Source: Myxococcota bacterium (GTDB lineage Bacteria > Myxococcota > Polyangia > GCA-2747355 > JAKLHH01). From it: 5,311 bases of DNA. The notes beneath the pieces were generated by a model, which saw only the letters and a list, made by a program, of their open reading frames with translations, was not told the origin of the DNA and did not search any database. This document shows, piece after piece, positions 1 to 5,311 of the stretch. The position numbers were made by a program, and so were the translations under genes. The DNA is taken from assembly GCA_022710245.1 (NCBI GenBank), contig JAKLHH010000631.1, positions 1 to 5,311 of the forward strand. Direction: 5' to 3'. How positions within the stretch are numbered: the stretch's first letter is position 1; each line of letters begins with the position of its first letter.

Positions 1-756
1 GACCCCCGCCGCGCCGGCGCCGCTGATGACCGGCTCGCTGAAGAGGCCGTGCAGGCGCAGGTTGCCGATCTCCTCGTAGGCGCGCCGCGCGAGCCCGACC
101 CAGCTCGCCGCCACCTCGCCCGGCGCGGTCAGCGCCGCGGTCACGGCGAGGAGCTCGAGGAGCTCGGCGGTCTGCGTGGTGAGGGAGAACTCGGGGCGCT
201 CCTCGCGCAGATCACGGAGCCCGCGGACCACGCGCAGCCCGGCGCTCGCCGCGCGCGGGAGCCCGGCCGCGCGGCAGCCGTGGATCGCGCGCAGGAGCTC
301 GGCCTGCACGGTGGCGCCGCCCGCGCTGGCGCCCATCTCGAGCAGCCCGGCGCCGAGCCGGCCGAGGCCGCGCGCGGCCGCGCGCTGCTCCTCCTCGAGG
401 ACGAGCGTGGCGGCGGGGGCGGCGGTCGCGGCCACCGGCGCGGCCCCTGGCTGCGGCGAGGCCCCGCCCTCGTCGAGCTCGAGGCGCGTCAGCACCGCGA
501 GGAGGTGGAGGCAGCGGGGCGCGAGGAGGCAGCTGCAGCTCACCTGCTCCGCCGCGGCGAGGAGGCCCTCGCGCGGGCTCAGCGTCACGGTCTCGCCGCT
601 CGCGGTCTTCACCTGCCAGGCGCCGCCCTCGCCCTCGATCCAGCTCCAGGCCTCGGCCTGCGCCGGGTCCCTGTCCAGGCTCTTCACCAGCCGCCCTGGC
701 GCCGCGCTGGTGATGGCCGCCAGGAGCCCTGGCTCGAGGCGTGGACGGAGGCTCAT
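1..756 (-). CDS. SWIM zinc-finger protein (3' end outside window)
   Basis: The frame is open from ATG at 756 to the left edge, giving 252 residues with no stop, so the C-terminus is missing. Residues 1-70 form a small N-terminal domain (DRDPAQAEAWSWIEGEGGAWQVKT, then a TVTLSP strand). A SWIM motif CxCx5CxH follows (Cys74, Cys76, Cys82, His84, in VSCSCLLAPRCLHLL), which should bind one zinc. After an Ala/Pro-rich linker (about 98-112) comes a helical region (113-220), then a segment near RRAYEEIGNLRLHGLFSEPV. This order resembles uncharacterised SWIM proteins that I recall from actinobacterial MoxR/VWA clusters. SWIM domains can bind DNA or proteins, and the sequence does not say which. The start is well supported: it overlaps the preceding stop as ATGA and has GGAGGT just upstream. 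The third position in a tightly coupled operon suggests it works with the MoxR and VWA proteins, perhaps as an adaptor or target-recognition factor (inference). Confidence 0.9.
   Translation of the reverse strand, partial: MSLRPRLEPGLLAAITSAAPGRLVKSLDRDPAQAEAWSWIEGEGGAWQVKTASGETVTLSPREGLLAAAEQVSCSCLLAPRCLHLLAVLTRLELDEGGASPQPGAAPVAATAAPAATLVLEEEQRAAARGLGRLGAGLLEMGASAGGATVQAELLRAIHGCRAAGLPRAASAGLRVVRGLRDLREERPEFSLTTQTAELLELLAVTAALTAPGEVAASWVGLARRAYEEIGNLRLHGLFSEPVISGAGAAGV
505..537 (-). other. SWIM zinc-binding motif CxCx5CxH
   Basis: Codons for Cys74, Cys76, Cys82 and His84 of the third gene (CSCLLAPRCLH). The spacing fits the SWIM signature CxCx(n)CxH with n = 5. The flanking hydrophobic segments (an EQVS strand before, a LLAVLTRL helix after) agree with the beta-beta-alpha SWIM fold. 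Confidence 0.9.
753..756 (-). other. ATGA stop/start overlap, DUF5682-VWA to SWIM
   Basis: The minus strand again reads ATGA, with TGA ending the fusion gene and ATG starting the SWIM gene. The same arrangement at both junctions indicates a single transcription and translation unit with no intergenic DNA. Confidence 0.9.
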
Positions 757-3700
757 GCGGCACCTCCCCGACCGTGGCCGCGCACCTTCTCACCGACCCA
801 GCGCGCCAGCTCGAGCGGCGTCAGCGCGGCGACCGGCATCCCCGCCCCTGCCACCGCCGCGGCGATGCCCGCGTGGTAGCGCGCCTGGCCGCGGTCGTCG
901 AGCGCCGCCACGCCGAGCGGGGTCACCCCCGCGTCGACGAGCTCGCGCACCTCGGCGAGGAGCCCGCCGACACCGAAGCCCTCCTCGAAGTCGCTGACGA
1001 GGACGAGCAGGGTGCGGCTGGGGACCGTGATCAGCTCGCGCGCATAGCGGAGCGCCTTGGCGATGTGAGTGCCGCCGCCGACCTTGATCTCGAGCAGGAG
1101 CGCGAGCGGGTCGTCGACGCGCTCGCTGAGGTCGATCACCTCGGTGCTGAAGGTGAGGAAGCTGACCGAGAGCGCCGGGATGCCCGAGAGGATCGCGGCC
1201 ATCATCGCGGCGTAGATCGTCGAGGGCTCCATCGAGCCCGAGACGTCGACGACGAGCACCACCCGCCAGTCGAGCGACCGGCGCCCCCGCGTCCGGAAGT
1301 AGAGGTGCTCGGGGACCAGGGTGAGGGCTCCATCCTCCCCGCGCCGCACGCTGCCCAGGTTGGCGCGCACCGTACGCCGCAGATCGAGCGGCCCGCGCGG
1401 CCGCCGGCTGGGCTGCGGCGTCGCCAGGCCCACCAGCGCCGGCCGGATGCGCGTCGCCAGCTCGCGAGCCAGCTCGGCGACGCAGCGCTCGATCAGCCGG
1501 CGCAGGCGTCCGAGGTGCGCCTCGGGGAGCGAGCCCTTGAGCGAGAGCACGTGCTCGAGGAGCTCGATCGACGGGGTCACGCGCTCGGGGTCGACCTCGA
1601 GGAGCGCGTCGCCGCGACCCGCGGCGGTGGCGCGCGCGAGCACCTCCTCGCGCACCTCGCCGCCAAAGAGCGCCTCGAGCTCCTCGGCCCACTCGCGCGC
1701 GGTGGGGAAGCTCTCCTCGCGGCCGCCCCCGGAGCTCGAGCGGCTGCCCTCGCCGCGCCCGCTGCCGTAGAGCTCGTCGAGCGCGCGCGCCATGCGGCAG
1801 GCCGGCCCCTGCAGGCGCGAGGCCTCGCGCCCGAGGAGGAGGCGCCAGCGATCGAGTGGCGCGAGCTGCTGGCCTTCAACCCGCGGTCGGGCGGGCTCGT
1901 CCTGCCGTGCGCTGGTCGTGCTCGCGGCCGGCGCCGCGGCCCCGTCGAGCGCCGCCGGGAGCAGCGCCTCCACCGCCCGCCGACCCGCGGCCTCGGCGGC
2001 GGCGAACGCCGCGAGCAGCGCCGGGTCCTCGGCGGTCGACTCGAGCGCCGCGTCCGTCTCGCCCAGCCGCTCCGCGACGACCTCGAGGAGGCGCCCGCGC
2101 GCCGCCGGCGAGAGCGCCTCGAAGCCGTCCCGCACCGCGGGGAGGCGTCGCAGGAAGTCCTCGTCGCCGATCCCCTCGACGCGGTCGGCGAACGGGGCGA
2201 GCAGGGTCGGGCTCGCCTCGAGGAGCGGACCGGCGACGATCAGGGCGCCCCGCAGGCGCGCCGCCAGAGCGGCGAGGCCCTCGTCGTCCGCGCTCGCGTC
2301 GAGCCAGGAGCCCATGCTGACGCCCAGCGCCCGCGGCTCCCGCCGCCCAGCCGTGGCCAGCGCGGCGGCGGCCGCGCCCTGCATCAGCGGCGAGCCCTCC
2401 TCGGCCACGCGCTCGAGCCCGAAGAGGAGCCGCGCGGCGCCGAGCTCGCCCTCGGCTGGCTGCCGCTCGAAGAGGCGCACCAGCTCGAGGAGCGAGCGAG
2501 CGTCCTCGGGGCGCTGCGAGCCCGCGATCCCCTCCACCGAGCGCACGCAGGCCGCGAGGAGCTCGCGCCGCAGCTCGGGGAGCGAGGCGGTGAGCGTCGC
2601 GCCGATCAGCCCCGGCACGTGGCCGCGCTCGATGCGCTCGAGCAGGGCGTGCGCGTCGACCAGCTCGGCGAGGCCCGCCGCCTCCATGAACGGCCCGGCC
2701 AGCCCGGCCAGCCCGCGCCCGACGCGCGCCGCGAGCCCGCACTCGGCCGAGGCCTGCAGCAGCTCGAGCCGCGCCGCGGCGGTGAACGTCTCCGCGGCCT
2801 CCAGCCTCCGCTCCTCGGCGGCGAGCGCGCCCTCCGCCGCCTGCGCCAGGGTGACCCCGCGCGCGCCGGCGATCTCCAGCGAGGCCTCCACTCCGGGCGA
2901 CCAGGTCGCCTTCCAGACCGCGGTGAGGGCCTCGCGCTGGAGCTCGCTCTCCTCGAGGGTGGCGTAGGGGACGCCACAGATGGCGAGGCGCTGCAGCGCC
3001 ACCTGACGCCGGCGATCGAGGTCGGAGCGGAGCGGGTCGAGGCGCAGCCGCCTGTCGTCCTCGCGCGGACCGACCTCGTCGTCGGGGCCAGGGAGGCGCA
3101 GCTCCCTGAGGAGCTCGAGCACGTGCAGGGTGAGGCCCGAGCGGGGCGTGCCGTCGGCGAGGCTCCCTCGCGCGTGACCGACGAGGACGGTCTCCAGCGC
3201 CGCGGCGAGCGAGCGCCCGCGCCCGAGGAGCTGCCCTTGCGCGAGCGCCGAGCCGAGCCCCTCGAGGAGCTCGCGCCGCCCTGGCGCGGGCAGACCGCGC
3301 AGGCGGGCGAGGTCGAGGGCGAGCCGCACGGCCTCCTGCGCGTCGGGGACGCCGGCGGCGTGCCCGCGCTCGCGGAGCGCCCGGCAGACCTCCGTCGCCA
3401 CCTCCACCACCACGTCCTCGAGGCTGCCCCCGCCGGAGAGCGCCTCCACGGCGCGCTGCTGCCAGAGCGGATCGCGGATCCCGGCCGGGTAGCCCGAGCG
3501 CGAGTCGAGGAGATCGAAGCCGTAGGGGATGAGCGAGGTGATCACCTCGCCGCGATCGCCCCTCGTCTCCTCAGCTGGTGCCTCGCAGCTCTGGTGGAGC
3601 AGCGGCTCGGGCAGCAGCGCCGCGGCGTGAAACGCGCCGACCAGCGCGCAGCACCGCCCGCGCCCCTTGGCAGCGCAGTGCTCGCTGATGCAGGCGCGCA

Positions 3701-4367
3701 TGCGCGTCTCGCGCGCCAGGTCCTCGAGCGAGATCCCCTCCCCGAGCGCGGCGTCCACGCGGAGCGCCCAGCCCGCGAGGAGCGCGGCGCGGCGCACCGC
3801 CTCGGGCGTGGCGCCCTGCGCGCGCACCTCGACCAGGCGATCCCAGAGCTCCTCGACGCCGTCGGCGCCGACGCGGCGGAGCAGCTCGCCGATCAGCGTA
3901 CGGCCGTCGTGCTCCGCCGCCTCCTCGCCGAACGGACGCCAGCGCTCGCCGCCGAGGCGGGCCTCGGCGCGCGCCATGGAGCCCACCGGGAGGTCGATCG
4001 CCGTGACCGGGACCTTCTTGCGTCGAGCCCAGCGCAGCGCGGCCAGCTCCGGCGAGAAGTCCGCGAACGGATAGAAGCAGAGGTCCTCGCGGCCAGCGCG
4101 GCCGCCGGCGAGTGCGATCGGCGCCTCGGTGCCCGGGTGGGTCACCCACTCGAGCCACGGCTCGAAGTCGGGCGGCAGCTCGAGGAGCAGGCGCGTCGGG
4201 GCGAGCGCGTCGAGGAGCGGCGGCACCGCGGCCGCGCAGGCGGGCGAGTGGTGGCGGACGCCGATCAGCGCCGGGGCCTTGCTCCCGGCGAGGGCCTCCG
4301 CGACCTCCTCGAAGGAGGGGAGCGCGCCCGCCCCCTCGCGCGCCGCCGCCCCGCGCCCCCGGGTCAT
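753..4367 (-). CDS. DUF5682-VWA fusion protein, MoxR partner
   Basis: This is a 1204-residue cytoplasmic protein with no signal peptide or membrane segment. Residues about 30-805 match DUF5682 as I know it: GVRHHSPAC (36-44), LLLELPPDF (60-68), FYPFADFSPE (98-107), GAFH (244-247), SGYPAGIRDP (291-300) and a long helical part with GVPY and AVWKATWSP. A linker rich in Ala, Pro and charged residues (806-839) leads to a VWA module (840-1204). That module begins RWRLLLG and has a complete MIDAS: DVSGS (Asp1041, Ser1043, Ser1045), Thr1100 in GGGTH and Asp1126 in VSDFEEG. DUF5682 and VWA are usually separate neighbouring genes; here they share one frame. The ATG at 4367 is preferred because it overlaps the MoxR stop (ATGA) and has GGAG 5 nt upstream; a GTG at 4409 would add 14 residues inside the MoxR gene. 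The VWA part should dock on the MoxR ring. DUF5682 may be a hydrolase (inference). Confidence 0.93.
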   Translation of the reverse strand: MTRGRGAAAREGAGALPSFEEVAEALAGSKAPALIGVRHHSPACAAAVPPLLDALAPTRLLLELPPDFEPWLEWVTHPGTEAPIALAGGRAGREDLCFYPFADFSPELAALRWARRKKVPVTAIDLPVGSMARAEARLGGERWRPFGEEAAEHDGRTLIGELLRRVGADGVEELWDRLVEVRAQGATPEAVRRAALLAGWALRVDAALGEGISLEDLARETRMRACISEHCAAKGRGRCCALVGAFHAAALLPEPLLHQSCEAPAEETRGDRGEVITSLIPYGFDLLDSRSGYPAGIRDPLWQQRAVEALSGGGSLEDVVVEVATEVCRALRERGHAAGVPDAQEAVRLALDLARLRGLPAPGRRELLEGLGSALAQGQLLGRGRSLAAALETVLVGHARGSLADGTPRSGLTLHVLELLRELRLPGPDDEVGPREDDRRLRLDPLRSDLDRRRQVALQRLAICGVPYATLEESELQREALTAVWKATWSPGVEASLEIAGARGVTLAQAAEGALAAEERRLEAAETFTAAARLELLQASAECGLAARVGRGLAGLAGPFMEAAGLAELVDAHALLERIERGHVPGLIGATLTASLPELRRELLAACVRSVEGIAGSQRPEDARSLLELVRLFERQPAEGELGAARLLFGLERVAEEGSPLMQGAAAAALATAGRREPRALGVSMGSWLDASADDEGLAALAARLRGALIVAGPLLEASPTLLAPFADRVEGIGDEDFLRRLPAVRDGFEALSPAARGRLLEVVAERLGETDAALESTAEDPALLAAFAAAEAAGRRAVEALLPAALDGAAAPAASTTSARQDEPARPRVEGQQLAPLDRWRLLLGREASRLQGPACRMARALDELYGSGRGEGSRSSSGGGREESFPTAREWAEELEALFGGEVREEVLARATAAGRGDALLEVDPERVTPSIELLEHVLSLKGSLPEAHLGRLRRLIERCVAELARELATRIRPALVGLATPQPSRRPRGPLDLRRTVRANLGSVRRGEDGALTLVPEHLYFRTRGRRSLDWRVVLVVDVSGSMEPSTIYAAMMAAILSGIPALSVSFLTFSTEVIDLSERVDDPLALLLEIKVGGGTHIAKALRYARELITVPSRTLLVLVSDFEEGFGVGGLLAEVRELVDAGVTPLGVAALDDRGQARYHAGIAAAVAGAGMPVAALTPLELARWVGEKVRGHGRGGAA
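762..767 (-). promoter_or_regulatory. Strong ribosome binding site for the SWIM gene
   Basis: On the minus strand this reads GGAGGT within GGGGAGGTG, with GGAGG ending 6 nt before the ATG at 756. It is a near-perfect Shine-Dalgarno sequence and lies inside the last codons of the fusion gene. It is the main support for the start of the third gene. Confidence 0.8.
783..1268 (-). other. VWA domain with complete MIDAS
   Basis: Residues about 1034-1195 of the fusion protein form a von Willebrand factor A fold: strand WRVVLVV, then DVSGSM, helix, strand LSVSFLTFS, GGGTHIAKAL, strand TLLVLVSDFEEG, helix and strand TPLGVAAL. All MIDAS ligands are present (Asp1041, Ser1043, Ser1045, Thr1100, Asp1126), so divalent metal binding is expected. 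It resembles CoxE-type VWA domains that partner MoxR ATPases. The preceding 190 or so residues (840-1030) are a helical arm that belongs to the same module. Confidence 0.93.
1851..1952 (-). other. Interdomain linker at the fusion junction
   Basis: Residues 806-839 are low in hydrophobic residues and rich in Ala, Pro, Ser, Thr and charged residues (for example AAAPAASTTSARQDEPARP), as expected for a flexible linker. It separates the last DUF5682 helices from RWRLLLG, the point where free-standing VWA partners of this type normally begin. I see no in-frame ATG, GTG or TTG in the linker; the nearest are GTG at residue 799 and ATG at residue 859, neither of which suits a separate VWA start. Confidence 0.65.
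1953..4280 (-). other. DUF5682 region with Tiki/TraB-like GX2H motifs
   Basis: This is the N-terminal part of the fusion protein, residues about 30-805. An alpha/beta portion (30-300) contains GVRH at 36-39 (4251-4262), Glu63 in LLLELPP (4179-4181) and GAFH at 244-247 (3627-3638). Two GX2H motifs plus a Glu after a hydrophobic strand are the hallmark of the Tiki/TraB/EreA/ChaN superfamily, whose members include a metalloprotease and an esterase. The rest (about 300-805) is mostly Leu/Ala-rich helices that look like a solenoid or scaffold. Assignment to DUF5682 is by remembered motifs; the enzymatic prediction is inference. Confidence 0.75.
4364..4367 (-). other. ATGA stop/start overlap, MoxR to DUF5682-VWA
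   Basis: The minus strand reads ATGA: ATG opens the fusion gene and TGA closes the MoxR gene. A 4-bp overlap with its own Shine-Dalgarno sequence is the classic arrangement for termination-reinitiation, so translation of the two genes is probably coupled. Confidence 0.9.
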
Positions 4368-5311
4368 GCGCTCTCCAGCACCGCGCGCAGCTCGTGGAGC
4401 CGCTTCCACAGCCGCGCGCCGCCCTCGGCGCGCCGCTTCACCGCGCCGTCCCAGTAGGCGAGGAGCCGGCCGCGGTCCTTCGGCTCATCCTTCAGCACCA
4501 CGCCGAGGAGGTAGCCCGGCAGCGAGGAGAGGACGTCCTTCTCCGACGGCAGGAAGCTCGCCTGCAGCCCGAGCGAGCTCGCCACCCCCACCGCCTCCGC
4601 GGTGCTCATCACGGTGGCTGGCTTCTCCACCGCCCAGCCCTCGACGGACTGGCCCGCGCGCAGATCGCGGAAGGCGGTGACCAGCGCCTCCAGCACCGCG
4701 TCGTCCACCTGGAGCGGCTCGCCCACCCGCGCCAGCGCCGCCTCGGCCTGCCGCTTCACCAGCGCGGTCTCCTGGGCCAGGTCGGGGATCGGCTCCACCG
4801 TCTCGAAGTTGAAGCGACGCTTGAGCGCGGCCGACATCTCCGAGACGCCTCGGTCGCGCAGGTTCGCGGTGGCGATCACGTTGAAGCCCGGCCGCGCGAA
4901 GGCCACCTCCCCGCTCAGCTCGGGGACGGCGAGGCGCCGATCGGAGAGGATGGAGACCAGCGCGTCCTGCACCTCGGGGAGGCAGCGCGTCACCTCCTCG
5001 ACGCGCGCCAGCGCGCCGCGCCGCATGGCGGAGAGCACCGGCGAGGGGACCAGCGCCTCGGGGTGCGGCCCCTTGGCGATGAGGAGCGCGTAGTTCCAGC
5101 CGTAGCGCAGGTGCTCCTCGCTGGTGCCCGCCGTGCCCTGCACGGTGAGCGCGCTGGTCCCGGAGATCGCCGCCGCCAGCAGCTCGGAGAGCATCGACTT
5201 GGCCGTCCCCGGCTCGCCCACGAGGAGCAGGCCGCGCTCGCCCGCGAGCGTCACCACGCAGCGCTCGATGAGGTCGCGCCGCCCGACGAACTTCGGCGTG
5301 ATGACCAGCGA
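4364..5311 (-). CDS. MoxR-family AAA+ ATPase (5' end outside window)
   Basis: This is an ATP-driven remodelling ATPase of the MoxR family, expected to act as a cytoplasmic ring on a VWA-protein partner. The frame is open to the last base of the window, so 315 residues are visible and probably a few tens of N-terminal residues are missing. The fragment opens with a typical MoxR lead-in (FVGRRDLIERC, residues 8-18). It then shows Walker A GEPGTAKS (32-39), a Walker B region ending in Glu-Glu (GALARVEE, 99-106), sensor 1 in IATAN (Asn150) and an arginine-finger region ALKRRF (Arg165/166). The C-terminal third is the usual helical lid. Walker B has Glu where most MoxR proteins have Asp; from memory, VEE followed by TR is typical of the clade found beside DUF5682 genes. 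The stop TGA overlaps the next gene's ATG by 4 bp. A GTG at 5257 is not the start, because conserved MoxR sequence continues upstream of it. Family assignment is firm; the target is unknown. Confidence 0.95.
   Translation of the reverse strand, partial: SLVITPKFVGRRDLIERCVVTLAGERGLLLVGEPGTAKSMLSELLAAAISGTSALTVQGTAGTSEEHLRYGWNYALLIAKGPHPEALVPSPVLSAMRRGALARVEEVTRCLPEVQDALVSILSDRRLAVPELSGEVAFARPGFNVIATANLRDRGVSEMSAALKRRFNFETVEPIPDLAQETALVKRQAEAALARVGEPLQVDDAVLEALVTAFRDLRAGQSVEGWAVEKPATVMSTAEAVGVASSLGLQASFLPSEKDVLSSLPGYLLGVVLKDEPKDRGRLLAYWDGAVKRRAEGGARLWKRLHELRAVLESA
4371..4376 (-). promoter_or_regulatory. Ribosome binding site for the DUF5682-VWA gene
   Basis: On the minus strand this reads GGAGAG, with the GGAG core ending 5 nt before the ATG at 4367. 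It lies inside the last codons of the MoxR gene. It decides the start in favour of 4367 over the in-frame GTG at 4409. Confidence 0.7.
5195..5218 (-). other. Walker A (P-loop) of the MoxR ATPase
   Basis: Encodes GEPGTAKS, the ATP-binding loop, with Lys and Ser in the expected catalytic positions. The paired Walker B acidic residues (Glu105, Glu106 of the visible fragment) lie at 4994-4999. Confidence 0.95.

Noticed and set aside
140..170. Recurrent gaggagctcg-type words here and throughout the window, looking like short direct or inverted repeats.
   Set aside because: They encode Glu/Leu runs (GAG, CTC) on the minus strand with strongly biased codon use; copies are irregularly spaced and fall within conserved protein sequence, so they are not a CRISPR or mobile-element repeat.
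49..997. Two overlapping plus-strand frames (49-879 and 176-997) and a minus-strand frame at 212-793.
   Set aside because: They are shadows of the SWIM gene and the end of the fusion gene. Their products are Arg/Ala/Pro-rich with no motifs, while the minus frame from 756 carries a SWIM motif and a strong ribosome binding site.
1793..1973. A possible internal start that would make a separate VWA protein (GTG at 1973 or ATG at 1793).
   Set aside because: GTG at residue 799 lies in the last DUF5682 helix without a convincing Shine-Dalgarno sequence, and ATG at residue 859 would remove the conserved RWRLLLG start of the VWA module. No stop codon separates the two parts.
741..4457. A 1238-codon open frame on the plus strand opposite the fusion gene.
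   Set aside because: It is in exact codon register with the minus-strand gene, so its stops would require TTA, CTA or TCA codons in that gene, which are rare at this GC content. Its product is a low-complexity Arg/Glu/Ala/Gly/His mix with no recognisable domain, whereas the minus strand encodes clear DUF5682 and VWA motifs.
4602..5093. Plus-strand frame opposite the MoxR gene.
   Set aside because: It gives a Ser/Arg/Ala-rich product with no domain, while the opposite strand has an intact Walker A, Walker B and sensor 1.

Overview
The window is one dense, one-directional stretch of very GC-rich bacterial DNA (clearly above 70 % G+C by eye, with G or C at nearly every third codon position). 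All three genes lie on the minus strand, so they read from the right edge to the left, and there is essentially no non-coding DNA. Base composition and protein style suggest a high-GC Myxococcota-type genome, but an actinobacterium or another high-GC lineage cannot be excluded from this sequence alone.

Layout in transcription order: (1) 5311..4364, a MoxR-family AAA+ ATPase whose first residues lie beyond the right edge; (2) 4367..753, a 1204-residue protein that joins a DUF5682 domain (residues about 30-805) to a VWA module (about 840-1204) with a complete metal-binding MIDAS; (3) 756..1, the N-terminal 252 residues of a SWIM zinc-finger protein that runs off the left edge. This third gene has no stop in the window and is easily missed in a scan for closed reading frames. 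Both junctions are 4-bp ATGA overlaps (4364-4367 and 753-756), each preceded by a Shine-Dalgarno sequence inside the upstream gene, so the three proteins are probably translationally coupled and made in related amounts.

Together they form a MoxR-VWA system. MoxR ATPases work as ring-shaped remodelling machines with VWA partner proteins (known pairs include RavA-ViaA, NorQ-NorD, CbbQ-CbbO and CoxD-CoxE). Here the VWA partner is covalently attached to a DUF5682 region. That region carries two GX2H motifs and a conserved-looking Glu, the signature I associate with the Tiki/TraB/EreA/ChaN hydrolase superfamily. The SWIM protein could supply nucleic-acid or protein binding. The most interesting points are the DUF5682-VWA fusion, the predicted active site in DUF5682, and the tightly coupled MoxR / DUF5682-VWA / SWIM set. 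The substrate and biological role cannot be read from the sequence; a conflict, stress or quality-control role is only inference.
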